Source: an uncultured Oleiphilus sp. (GTDB lineage Bacteria; Pseudomonadota; Gammaproteobacteria; Pseudomonadales; Oleiphilaceae). Taken from it: a stretch of 64,000 nucleotides of DNA. Made by a program: the position numbers and the translations under genes. Positions 18,692 through 27,524 of this stretch are shown one piece after another. The notes below the pieces were generated by a model. That model was not told where the DNA came from. It did no database searches and saw only the letters and a program-made list of their open reading frames with translations. Every line of letters starts with the position of its first letter. The first letter of the stretch is position 1. The stretch spans positions 1 to 64,000 of the forward strand of contig CAJWBE010000025.1 in assembly GCA_913020045.1 (NCBI GenBank), written 5' to 3'.

Positions 18692-18730
18692 AAAAAAGTC
18701 AGTCGCTGTTTTTTTAAGTCAGCGACTGAC
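18692..18730 (-). terminator. terminator of the fimX-like gene
   Basis: A perfect 11-bp inverted repeat GTCAGTCGCTG/CAGCGACTGAC has an 11-nt A/T-rich loop and is followed on the minus strand by TTTTTTCAC. It lies 15 bases beyond the stop of the minus-strand gene. It may also slow plus-strand readthrough from DUF1285. Confidence 0.82.
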
Positions 18731-18744
18731 GGTATGTCTTGTCT

Positions 18745-20847
18745 CTAATCGCCTTCAGAGAAATCGTAATTCATTTCTGCACTCGGTGCTTGTAGATAGT
18801 AGCCTTGGATAAAGTTAACGCCAGCTTGCCATAGTGTCGACAATAGTGACGCGCTCTCTACTAGAGGAACCACCGTCTTTTTGTCCATTGATTGAAGGGT
18901 TTGAATGAGCTCTTTTGCATTTTCCTTCGCTTCATCACCTTTCTGAATATCTTGCGTAAATGAGCCTTCCAGCTTGATGTAATCTGGATTGATATGCTTA
19001 AAAAGGTTCATTGGGCTTAGCGCGCGTCCGAACTGATTAACCGAAAGGTTACAGTGCAAAGAGCGTAAACCTTTTTCGAAGTCCTTCGCTTGTTTCATAT
19101 AAGAGATTGCATTGGATTCGCTGATTTGGAAAATTAGCGAATCGCCAGGGAGTTTGGCCGCTTTTAATGCAACGTTAAGCCATGACGTGAAGGACTGGTC
19201 TTGCAGTGTCTCAGCGCATAAGTTGATAAACAGACGAGTATCATGCCCTTTAGAGCGGTGCTCGCTGAGATGTTTAACGGTTTGCAGGATGACCCACTTA
19301 TCGATTTTGTTGGCAGCTTGTGTCGGTCCGCTGGGCGGCAGGAAGTCATACGGAGAGACTTCTTCACCTTTATCATCAATCATGCGAACAAAGGCTTCAT
19401 AATGCTCTTGTGTCTCGCCACGAAGGCTAATAATTGGCTGGAACAGTAGTTTAAATTTATCGTCTTCTAATGCCTGTTCGATCAGTGAAATAGCAACGTC
19501 ATGGTCGTCTAACACTTTATCTTGATTTGGTTTGTAGAGGTGAACACCGTTGCCGTTTTCATGGCCGTCTAGTTTTTTGACCTCTTCGCATGCCATTTGC
19601 GCACGCCCTAGAATATCTTTGATGTGAGGTGCATTGTCCGTAATTAGCGTTACACCGACACTAAATGTCGCTTGAACTGTGCGGCCTTCTACTTCAAATA
19701 GCTGGTCTTCTACAGACTTACGTAGCTGTTCACCTTTCCCCAATCCGTCTTCAATACCCGTACATTTCCAGATGATTGCGAACACTTCGTCACTCAGGCG
19801 CGCAATGATCTTCTCATCATCATCTCCGATAGCCGTTTTGACCTGATCAGCGACTTCACGAAGAATAACGTCGGTATCAGCGATACCAAGCTCTGCTTTA
19901 AATTCTTTAAACTGGTCGATCGCTACATAGAATAGGGCTGTATTTTGTTCTGCGGTTAAGGCTTGTTCTTTCGCACTAACCAGAGCGTCCATCACATATT
20001 GGCGGTTATAGAGGCCGGTGACTAAGTCAACTTGACTCATTTCCCGAAGCTTTTCTTCTAGCTCTGCATTATCTTGTTCTGGCCTAACAATAATTTGTAG
20101 GCAGCGCTCACCGTCATAACTAGCCTCCGACAAGCTGATGTTTGCCGGTATCTCCGTGCCATCTTCGCGGACGGTGACGGCATGCTGGTTTTCAATTGGA
20201 GTAAATGCTTTTTCTTCATAAAACTGCTTGGATAAGTCTTTAAACGTGGTTTGTGATTCGCCGGTGAAGGTGTCCAATACGGGTACACAGATTAGATCGT
20301 CGATATCGTCATATCCAAGAAAACTCATATACGAGCCATTGGCATAGATATGCATGCCGTCGTTGATATAGGCAATCGCGTCCTTAGAGCTATCTAGTAA
20401 GAGCTCGCAGCGGTGCTCTACATCATGAATTTGTACTTCAAGATGGCGAAGCTTTTTACGTGAGCTGAGGCTATCTAGCTCACGTTTAACGGCAGAGACA
20501 ATGTGAATCTCGTTATCCACTGGAATAACGTCTTTCGCTCCAGCGCGCATATGCTTAACGATATTTTCAGGGTTGTAGTCTTGGCTTAGTACGATGACAG
20601 GAATGTCTTTGTCTTTTCCTTTGATGTGGCTGAGTGCTTGGTCTAGATCAAAGTCGGCATCTTCTTCGCGCGCTAGGAATAGGTCCCAGCTTTGCTCATC
20701 TAAGGCAGCAAGAAGAGAGTCTTCATCCTCAATTCGATTTGCACGTGTTGCAATGCCTGCATTTCTCAGCAGGCTGACAAACTTTTCAGCATCATTCTGG
20801 GACTTATCGAGTACCAGTAGGAATAAGGTTTCTTTGTTTCTAGTCAT
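18745..20847 (-). CDS. fimX: FimX-like c-di-GMP effector (degenerate REC-PAS-GGDEF-EAL)
   Basis: A 700-aa protein with the four-domain order of FimX. It has a receiver without an acceptor Asp (WDLFLAREED where ..LD.. is expected) and a PAS around residues 145-255. A GGDEF domain follows (270-430) whose signature is replaced by LSDEVF. The EAL domain has EAF for EAL, NQFG for the metal-binding DDFG, and KLEGSF for KID.SF. Such losses predict no cyclase or phosphodiesterase activity, with c-di-GMP binding in the EAL pocket. The C-terminal GYYLQAPSAEMNYDF matches FimX, which acts at the pole in type IV pilus assembly. It is downstream of a PilZ-like gene on the same strand. Confidence 0.85.
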   Translation of the reverse strand: MTRNKETLFLLVLDKSQNDAEKFVSLLRNAGIATRANRIEDEDSLLAALDEQSWDLFLAREEDADFDLDQALSHIKGKDKDIPVIVLSQDYNPENIVKHMRAGAKDVIPVDNEIHIVSAVKRELDSLSSRKKLRHLEVQIHDVEHRCELLLDSSKDAIAYINDGMHIYANGSYMSFLGYDDIDDLICVPVLDTFTGESQTTFKDLSKQFYEEKAFTPIENQHAVTVREDGTEIPANISLSEASYDGERCLQIIVRPEQDNAELEEKLREMSQVDLVTGLYNRQYVMDALVSAKEQALTAEQNTALFYVAIDQFKEFKAELGIADTDVILREVADQVKTAIGDDDEKIIARLSDEVFAIIWKCTGIEDGLGKGEQLRKSVEDQLFEVEGRTVQATFSVGVTLITDNAPHIKDILGRAQMACEEVKKLDGHENGNGVHLYKPNQDKVLDDHDVAISLIEQALEDDKFKLLFQPIISLRGETQEHYEAFVRMIDDKGEEVSPYDFLPPSGPTQAANKIDKWVILQTVKHLSEHRSKGHDTRLFINLCAETLQDQSFTSWLNVALKAAKLPGDSLIFQISESNAISYMKQAKDFEKGLRSLHCNLSVNQFGRALSPMNLFKHINPDYIKLEGSFTQDIQKGDEAKENAKELIQTLQSMDKKTVVPLVESASLLSTLWQAGVNFIQGYYLQAPSAEMNYDFSEGD

Positions 20848-20951
20848 TGTTATTTATTGGGTCTCTTACTGCGGATCATTTACCACCGTTGGTATTAGAT
20901 CGGCGGAACTTAGTGTCGACGTTTAACTCAGCTGGTTGGGATCTAGGTAAG

Positions 20952-22748
20952 CTATAGCGATGGCCATAGCGAATCAAAATCATCGTCATCACCGCTGTCC
21001 CCTTCTAGGGTAGTGGTTAGCGTATTAAGCGCCACTGCTGGAGAAAGCTTGAATTGGTTGAAACTTGCCGTGGCTGAAATCGGATCTTCTAAAATGCACT
21101 TAGATTCACTATCGCTGTAACGAATCGAGACTTTATTGCCTGATTGGAATGGCACACGAGGTGTAATCAAGGTAGAGGGTTGGCCAATGCTACTCAGCTC
21201 CGGGAGTAGTAGCCCTCTCAAATATTCACTAGGTGCTCCGGTTCTATGCAGCAGTTGCACGGCGCAAGGCTGTGCATGGGGAGCGAGCAACTCAATACCC
21301 AGTTGCGTGCCTTGTTTTCGCGCGTGGCGAATCCAGCGAATCACCGCAATGCTCCAGGGTTGTGTCTGTGTCTCTCTAACAGCCAATATTTCGCCTGCTT
21401 GGATGTTGGCAGGAACGTCGCCATTCCATTGCAAGCAATAGCCACCAGGACTTGTATTCACTAACGGAACGGTATGTTCTGGGAAATCCGGTTGTCCCGT
21501 GGATGCACTGCCGCCTGAGTCGAAATCTAAAGGCACGCCTGCCGGTGTTGCGAGATGCGCACCGCCACCAGCGTCATGCGCGTCGCTCCATGCATCGTCG
21601 CTTGTGCGAGACTTATTCATAAACTGATTGCCATCAGCGCCCATCATTGCTGCATTGTTCTGCATCAGCATGCTTTGAAACGACTTTCCGTCGGCTGTGT
21701 AGTAGTGGCTAGCACTAAGGCCAGCACAAAGATTTAGCGAGCCGTTGTTGGCGATACGTTTAAAGGTGCGTTTAGTCAGGATGCCTAAGGAGTGGTTGAT
21801 GTGGTTAAGCATCGAGTCTGTGACGCCTTGTGGCACGACCAAGTGCGTGATGCCGTCGTCGCCTTTGTGATGTCGAGCGCTTAGCAGGTCCGTCAATCGC
21901 TGAACTAGCTCAGCGGTATCAAAGCCATAGAAAAGCTCATTCAGCTCATCATGCATCAAGCTTTTGTATTTAGGTGGAGCATCCTTGTCGAGATTGACGA
22001 CAAACACAGCGTTGCTTGAGTAGGCTTCGCCTATCTCTACATGATCTGCCCATAATTCAAAGGCATTGTAGGCGGCAGCTATTTCGTTCTGGCGTAATTG
22101 ATTTGGTCTTGCGCAGCTAAGCAGCAGACAGCGCTTATAGCTATGGTCTATACGAGTGTCTTGCAAGTGTTTATTGTGCGTATCTGTCACGGTGTACTTG
22201 AGCAAGCCAATGCCTTCGGAAAAACGGTAGACCTGATGTAGCTCTCGCCAGATGCCCTTAGGAGAAGATGAATAAAGCTGGTTGGCGCGAACGATAACGT
22301 TACCGAATTCGCTAATCATTCGATGAGATGCACAGGCAAAGTTCTTACGGACTTTTTCACTCGCGATGTTTTGTAGTGACTCCATCATCACGATTTTGTA
22401 GCCGGTTGCTAAATGCACATGCAGAGCTTGCACCAAATTGGCTATTTTTTGCTGTTTTTCTGGTAGCGAAACCGCGTGGTTCAAAAAGTGTTTTGATAGC
22501 TCGCCGCTAATAAAATAAATAGGGTCTCGTAGGGTTTCTAAGATTTGAGAGCGCGTAGCCGGCGCAATGGCCAGCTGATTTATCTCAATAATACCTTGAT
22601 ATAACTGCCGTGCGGTTTCACCAACATTGGCCATGGGCAGGTTGCTTGTCCAGTTGGTAATGCCCGCTGCCGTATGCTCAGCAAAGGAGAGAGACATTAG
22701 CGTCTGTTTTGGTATCGTTAGATTAAGTTCGAGATCTGGACCCAGCAT
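20952..22748 (-). CDS. protein of unknown function with C-terminal PilZ-like domain
   Basis: A 598-aa protein with a long, mainly helical N-terminal region and a beta-rich C-terminal part of about 170 residues. Within that part, VNTSPGGYCL gives the NxSxxG half of the PilZ motif, followed by WSIAVIRWIRHARKQGTQLGIELL, which follows the PilZ strand pattern. The upstream RxxxR half is not visible, so c-di-GMP binding is uncertain. The tail is acidic (DSGDDDDFDSLW). It is 104 bases upstream of the FimX-like gene; a corresponding gene lies between psd and fimX in P. aeruginosa. A joint role in type IV pilus control is plausible but unproven. Confidence 0.6.
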   Translation of the reverse strand: MLGPDLELNLTIPKQTLMSLSFAEHTAAGITNWTSNLPMANVGETARQLYQGIIEINQLAIAPATRSQILETLRDPIYFISGELSKHFLNHAVSLPEKQQKIANLVQALHVHLATGYKIVMMESLQNIASEKVRKNFACASHRMISEFGNVIVRANQLYSSSPKGIWRELHQVYRFSEGIGLLKYTVTDTHNKHLQDTRIDHSYKRCLLLSCARPNQLRQNEIAAAYNAFELWADHVEIGEAYSSNAVFVVNLDKDAPPKYKSLMHDELNELFYGFDTAELVQRLTDLLSARHHKGDDGITHLVVPQGVTDSMLNHINHSLGILTKRTFKRIANNGSLNLCAGLSASHYYTADGKSFQSMLMQNNAAMMGADGNQFMNKSRTSDDAWSDAHDAGGGAHLATPAGVPLDFDSGGSASTGQPDFPEHTVPLVNTSPGGYCLQWNGDVPANIQAGEILAVRETQTQPWSIAVIRWIRHARKQGTQLGIELLAPHAQPCAVQLLHRTGAPSEYLRGLLLPELSSIGQPSTLITPRVPFQSGNKVSIRYSDSESKCILEDPISATASFNQFKLSPAVALNTLTTTLEGDSGDDDDFDSLWPSL

Positions 22749-22896
22749 TAAATATTCCGGTATGTAACTGTTTGAATAAGTAGAAAATTCGCGCGTTTTA
22801 ACAATCTAATTTCGCTTAATCAAAAGCATAGCAGGAAATTCTGCTTTGTCGCACTAAGTTGGCGCCATTCTACAAGGCTTTTTCAATAATTTTAAT

Positions 22897-23931
22897 TCAG
22901 GTATTTACGAGTGTTTTAGAGGTTCTGTCGGGAATTTCACTCGCCAAGCGAGGGACTAAATAGCCCGGCAAAAGTCCCTGCAGCTCGCGATAAATTTCTA
23001 AATATGTGCTTGTCGCTATGTCGAAATGGGCGGCACCATGAACCTTATCTAGCGTAAATAGGTAGTAAGGTAGGACGCCTATGTTAAACAAGGCCTCGCT
23101 TAAACGCGCCAGGATACTGGCATTATCGTTGATATTTTTTAGCAATACGCTTTGATTCAACAGTACGACGCCCGCGTGTTTTAGTTTTTGCGTCGCATCA
23201 GCAACATCTTGCCCGATCTCGTTGGGATGGTTGCAGTGCATAACCATAACCACGTTCGTGTTTAGTGAGCTTAAGAGCGAGATAAAGCCCGCGTCAACGC
23301 GCTGTGGCAAGGTGCTGATTAGCCTTGAGTGAAGTCGAATTCTTGTGACGTGTTTAATCGCTACGATTTGATTTAATAATTCGCTGAGGTGTTCATTGGT
23401 GAGCACTAAGGGGTCGCCACCGCTAAGGATGACCTCATTGATTTCAGGGTTTTCGTTAATGTACTCAATGGCATTTTGCCAGTCGTTGCGCGCTACGCGA
23501 TGCTCGTTATAGGGGAAGTTTCTCCTGAAACAATAACGGCAATGGACTGCACAAGATTGCGTGGCGATTAAAAGTACGCGGCTTTTGTATTTATGTATTA
23601 AGCCTGGCAGCGGAGAGAATTTTTCTTCATCTAAAGGGTCGTTGGAATACCCGTCTACCTCTAACATTTCGCGTTTTTGTGGCAATACCTGTAACAGCAA
23701 GGGGTCGTTTGGTTGGCCTGACTCTATTTTTTCTAAATAGGGCCTCGGTACTCTTAGCTCAAACTGTTTTTCTGCATCGGCATAAGCGAGAGGGTGTTCA
23801 TCCAGGTTTAGCCGGCGCAGCAGGTCGGCTGTCGATATTCGGCTCGCTTTAAGAAGCGATTTCCAGTCATCAAGCTGCGCTTGCGCTTCGACAGTTTGGA
23901 TGGTTCGTTGTATCATTGGCGCCTTTTTCAA
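22897..23931 (-). CDS. epmB: EF-P (R)-beta-lysine pathway lysine 2,3-aminomutase
   Basis: This radical SAM, PLP-dependent enzyme converts (S)-alpha-lysine to (R)-beta-lysine for loading on EF-P. The cluster motif is CAVHCRYCFRRN (CxxxCxxC, near residue 127), followed by VILSGGDPLV. The PLP lysine lies in the C-terminal FTLDKVHGAAHF segment. At 344 aa it is shorter than catabolic KamA, as expected for EpmB. It is divergent from efp, with epmA after efp, so the full modification set except EpmC is together. Confidence 0.95.
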   Translation of the reverse strand: MKKAPMIQRTIQTVEAQAQLDDWKSLLKASRISTADLLRRLNLDEHPLAYADAEKQFELRVPRPYLEKIESGQPNDPLLLQVLPQKREMLEVDGYSNDPLDEEKFSPLPGLIHKYKSRVLLIATQSCAVHCRYCFRRNFPYNEHRVARNDWQNAIEYINENPEINEVILSGGDPLVLTNEHLSELLNQIVAIKHVTRIRLHSRLISTLPQRVDAGFISLLSSLNTNVVMVMHCNHPNEIGQDVADATQKLKHAGVVLLNQSVLLKNINDNASILARLSEALFNIGVLPYYLFTLDKVHGAAHFDIATSTYLEIYRELQGLLPGYLVPRLASEIPDRTSKTLVNT

Positions 23932-24043
23932 ATTGCGATCGCTAAAAGCGGCCTAATGTACACGCATCGGCCCGCTGTTCGCCAGTGATAGATTGAGTCG
24001 CGTCGGTATTATTGTCGGCGGCGACTCCACTAATGAGGACAAT

Positions 24044-24613
24044 ATGGCTAATTTTTCTACCAATGATTTTCGATCCGGACTCAAGGTAATGCTAGACGGA
24101 GATCCGTGTTCTATTATCGACAATGAATTAGTTAAGCCTGGTAAGGGACAAGCTTTCAGTCGCTGTAAACTACGTAACCTCAGGTCTGGACGGGTTTGGG
24201 AACGCACGTTTAAGTCAGGCGAATCGCTTGAAGGTGCGGATGTCATGGAATATGACATGGAGTACCTATACACGGATGGAGAGTTTTGGCACTTTATGAT
24301 GACTGATGGCTCGTTTGAGCAGCATGCCGCCGACTCGAACGCGGTTGAAGACGCGCTCAAGTGGTTGAAAGAACAAGATGTTTATACCGTCACGCTCTAT
24401 AACGGCGCTCCTTTGTCGGTGGCAGCGGCTAACTTTGTAGACCTTGAAGTCGTTGAAACGGATCCTGGCTTGAAAGGGGATACGGCGCAAGGCGGCACGA
24501 AACCCGCTACCTTGACGACAGGTGCGGTGGTTAACGTGCCTTTGTTTGTCAATATTGGCGAAGTGCTCAGAATTGATACGCGGACCGGCGATTACGTTAG
24601 TCGCGCCAAATAA
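24044..24613 (+). CDS. efp: translation elongation factor P
   Basis: EF-P binds stalled ribosomes between the P and E sites and rescues synthesis of polyproline stretches. The modified lysine is K34 in the loop [10 protein letters not shown], the site of beta-lysylation by EpmA. The ATG at 24044 (MANFSTNDF) with AGGA upstream gives 189 aa, the normal size, so the longer in-frame start at 23993 is rejected. The three beta-barrel domains are complete, ending in [12 protein letters not shown]. It is flanked by epmB (divergent) and epmA (downstream, 52 bases). Confidence 0.97.
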   Translation: MANFSTNDFRSGLKVMLDGDPCSIIDNELVKPGKGQAFSRCKLRNLRSGRVWERTFKSGESLEGADVMEYDMEYLYTDGEFWHFMMTDGSFEQHAADSNAVEDALKWLKEQDVYTVTLYNGAPLSVAAANFVDLEVVETDPGLKGDTAQGGTKPATLTTGAVVNVPLFVNIGEVLRIDTRTGDYVSRAK

Positions 24614-24665
24614 TTATCCTAACGCGCAAGCGTTGTTAAAGAGGCTCTGAACGCATGAGGTCTTC

Positions 24666-25634
24666 ATGAAAAACACATGGCGGCCCAAAGCCTCGTTTAG
24701 CGCAATAAAAGCTCGTGCTGAGTGTTACGCTCAGATACGGGCTTTTTTTATGTCGCGACAAGTGATGGAGGTCGACACGCCGATTTTGGGGTTTTCCACG
24801 GCGACAGATCCGCACTTAGCGAGCCTTGAAATTAGCTCGCCGCTACGCATTGGTGTCGACCAAGGCTTTTTGCAAACTTCTCCAGAATTCCCCATGAAAA
24901 GAATGCTTGCTGCAGGCAGCGGTGACATCTTTCAGTTATGCAAAACCTTCCGTAAAGATGAAGTGGGCCACCGTCATAACCCAGAGTTCACGATGCTGGA
25001 GTGGTATCGTGTTGGGATGACGCTCCCGCAGTTGATGGATGAAGTCACCGAATTGGTCTGCGAAGTGCTTGGCAAGTCTTTGCTCTGTCAAAGGGTCTCG
25101 TATCGAGACGCTTTCGAGCAGAGCTTAGGGATTGATCCATTTACCGAAAAAACGTCTAGTTTGGCGCGCTTGTCACGAAAGCTATGTCACTACGACGGAC
25201 CTGAATTGTCGCGTGACGGCTACCTAGCGTTGTTGTTAGCGGATCAAGTCGAGCCAACGTTAGGTCAAGGCTGTATCGGTATTTTGCATAGTTATCCAGC
25301 CAGTCAAGCGTCATTGGCTAAAGTCGCAGAAGATTCTAAGGGGCAATTGGTGGCGCAAAGATTCGAGTTGTATTTAAACGGTTTAGAAATCGCTAACGCC
25401 TATGATGAATTGCAAGATGCAGATGAACAACAGCTGAGATTTGAAGCGGATAATGCCAAGCGCTCATCCTTGGGCTTACGTGAAATTCCGTTGGATAAGA
25501 ACTTACTCGATGCTTTGCATCACGGCATGCCTGAGTGCTCAGGTGTCGCGTTAGGGGTAGATCGGTTATTGATGATCAAGCTAGGCGCCAGCGCCATTGA
25601 TGAAGTGCTGGCATTTCCTGTTTCTATTGCATAG
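24666..25634 (+). CDS. epmA: EF-P lysine-34 ligase (GenX/PoxA)
   Basis: A paralog of the class II lysyl-tRNA synthetase catalytic core without the anticodon-binding domain. It attaches beta-lysine to K34 of EF-P. Motif 2 is in FRKDEVGHRHNPEFTMLEWYR and motif 3 in GVALGVDRLLMIKLG. LQTSPEFPMKRMLAAG is typical of the family. The length of 322 aa is normal. It lies directly after efp and is probably cotranscribed with it. Confidence 0.96.
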   Translation: MKNTWRPKASFSAIKARAECYAQIRAFFMSRQVMEVDTPILGFSTATDPHLASLEISSPLRIGVDQGFLQTSPEFPMKRMLAAGSGDIFQLCKTFRKDEVGHRHNPEFTMLEWYRVGMTLPQLMDEVTELVCEVLGKSLLCQRVSYRDAFEQSLGIDPFTEKTSSLARLSRKLCHYDGPELSRDGYLALLLADQVEPTLGQGCIGILHSYPASQASLAKVAEDSKGQLVAQRFELYLNGLEIANAYDELQDADEQQLRFEADNAKRSSLGLREIPLDKNLLDALHHGMPECSGVALGVDRLLMIKLGASAIDEVLAFPVSIA

Positions 25635-25680
25635 CTTGATTTTGTCTGGCTAAGAGCTGTCGCTTTGTTATTGCTAGCGC

Positions 25681-26541
25681 TTAGCTATTGATCTGCCCAA
25701 AGCGCTCACCCATGCGCACGACGGACTCTGCTGCCATAGACGTTTCAAAGTTTGTTTTACCTTCGGGGAATAGCAATACTACGGTTGAGCCGAGCTTGAA
25801 TCGACCCATTTCCTCGCCTTTATCTAGGCATACAGCCGCTTGAGAGTCACCGTATTGAAAGTGCTTAACGTTGTTTTGCGCGGGGGCTACTAAGCCAGAC
25901 CAGACCGTTTCTATACTAGCGACGATCATCGCTCCGACAAGAACCATTGCCATCGGGCCTGCTTCCGTATCGAAGATCGCTGCAACTCTCTCGTTGCGGG
26001 CAAATAAGCTAGGAACTTTTTCAGCGGTGGCAGGGTTAACTGAAAACAATTTGCCCGGGATATGCACCATTTCTCTTAAGGTGCCTTTTAAAGGCATATG
26101 TATCCGGTGATAGTCTTTCGGGGATAGATAAATCGTGGCGAAATCTCCGCCCATAAACGACTGAGCTAGCGCTGCATCACCACCCAATAGCTCAGTGACG
26201 TTAAAGCTCTGGCCTTTTGCCTGAAAAATCTGACCGCGTTCGATTTTTCCTAGCTGGCTGACGGCGCCATCGACAGGCGAAACAATGACAGACTCGTCTT
26301 GATTTACAGGCCTTGCATCCGCTTTCAATGCTCGCGTAAAGAAATCATTAAAGTGCGCATAGGCACGCGGATCTTCAACTTCAGCTTCCGCCATATTGAC
26401 GCCATAGTGCTCGACAAAGCGTTCGATAAAGGTGTTTTTAATCGACGGTATTTTACATTCGGCGAGTCGGCCCGCAGAGCGAGAGATAAACTTCTGAGGA
26501 GCCAGGTATTGGCTCATTACGAAAAGGTCGTCAAGATTCAT
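25681..26541 (-). CDS. psd: phosphatidylserine decarboxylase proenzyme
   Basis: This membrane-associated enzyme makes phosphatidylethanolamine. The self-cleavage site LGST (in FKLGSTVVLLF, near the C-terminus) yields the pyruvoyl group. HIPGKLFSVNPAT and DYHRIHMP with the catalytic His are present. ATG 26541 (MNLDDLFVMSQY) is preferred to the longer TTG start at 26556. It is the last gene of a leftward series rsgA, HDOD, rhodanese, psd, an order also known in pseudomonads. Confidence 0.96.
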   Translation of the reverse strand: MNLDDLFVMSQYLAPQKFISRSAGRLAECKIPSIKNTFIERFVEHYGVNMAEAEVEDPRAYAHFNDFFTRALKADARPVNQDESVIVSPVDGAVSQLGKIERGQIFQAKGQSFNVTELLGGDAALAQSFMGGDFATIYLSPKDYHRIHMPLKGTLREMVHIPGKLFSVNPATAEKVPSLFARNERVAAIFDTEAGPMAMVLVGAMIVASIETVWSGLVAPAQNNVKHFQYGDSQAAVCLDKGEEMGRFKLGSTVVLLFPEGKTNFETSMAAESVVRMGERFGQINS

Positions 26542-26605
26542 GATGTGCGATCTCAAATAAATAAGTAGGTGTAAAACGAAAAGCTAGCGAACGATATTTC
26601 GCCCA

Positions 26606-27427
26606 CTATGGGCCAGTTTCGACGGGGGTATCTTCGCGATTTCCCCATTCGCCCCAAGAGCCTGCATAAGCCAGAACAGGCTGATCTAATAGTTTGCAAA
26701 TTAAGTAGCTTAGGCCCGAGCGATGGTGTGACTGGCAGTGTGTTACGACCGTTTTATTGCGATCCAGACCAAGTGCCTCTAGTTGCGATTGTAGTCCGTC
26801 TAGGGACTTTAGGCGCAGAGCGCGTGAGCTGTCCATCGCATCAGTCCAATTGAAGTTGAAGGCTCCGGGTATGTGGCCTGCGCGCTTAGCGTTTGCTTTC
26901 TCGCCGCTGTGCTCGCCGGGGGAGCGGGCATCCCAAATGCTGTACGTTTGATGCGCTAAGCTTTTGTTCAACGCGTCAAGGCTAATGGTATGTTGCCCTG
27001 AACTTGCAGGTGATACCTCGCTAGCCTTTATTGGCCTTGCTTCGGTTTCAATTGAAAGCCCTTCGTCTTGCCAAGCGAGCAGTCCGCCGTCTAGATAGGA
27101 GTATTGATTGTGCCCAATTTCGTCTAGCATCCAGATAAATCTTCCGGCCCAGCCGCCGCCTTCATCATCGTATACGACGACATGCGATTGCGGCGTTAAG
27201 CCTATTTGACGCATTAACTGTGTCAGCGCTTCAGGGTTAGGCAGTAAGCCGGCGGGAGGCGAGCTGTGTTGAGTTTGGGCCGGTGTTACGGAAACAGCAC
27301 CAGGAATATGGCCTTGTTCGAATCGTTCCGTTTTACCCACATCTACGATGAGTAAATTGTGAGGCGGTGATGCCAGCATCGGCTCAAAAGCAGAAACAGA
27401 TAAGAGTAGTGGAAGTTGGGCCATCAA
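26606..27427 (-). CDS. two-domain rhodanese (thiosulfate/mercaptopyruvate sulfurtransferase)
   Basis: A 273-aa sulfurtransferase with an inactive N-terminal rhodanese domain (CH2A motif FEQGHIPGAV) and an active C-terminal domain. The persulfide cysteine is in THCQSHHRSG (about residue 231). The loop CQSHHRS differs from the CRxGxR/T of classical rhodanese and from the CGSGVT of mercaptopyruvate sulfurtransferase, so the preferred donor is not assigned. It corresponds by position to the RhdA-type gene next to psd in Pseudomonas. Confidence 0.85.
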   Translation of the reverse strand: MMAQLPLLLSVSAFEPMLASPPHNLLIVDVGKTERFEQGHIPGAVSVTPAQTQHSSPPAGLLPNPEALTQLMRQIGLTPQSHVVVYDDEGGGWAGRFIWMLDEIGHNQYSYLDGGLLAWQDEGLSIETEARPIKASEVSPASSGQHTISLDALNKSLAHQTYSIWDARSPGEHSGEKANAKRAGHIPGAFNFNWTDAMDSSRALRLKSLDGLQSQLEALGLDRNKTVVTHCQSHHRSGLSYLICKLLDQPVLAYAGSWGEWGNREDTPVETGP

Positions 27428-27524
27428 TGATACCTAAATAGCACGAAACGCCTAGGGTGGCCTCGTTAGTCAGTTGAGCGTGCATGATAGCAAAAGCTTC
27501 AGTGAGGCTCTATGCCTCTTTGCC

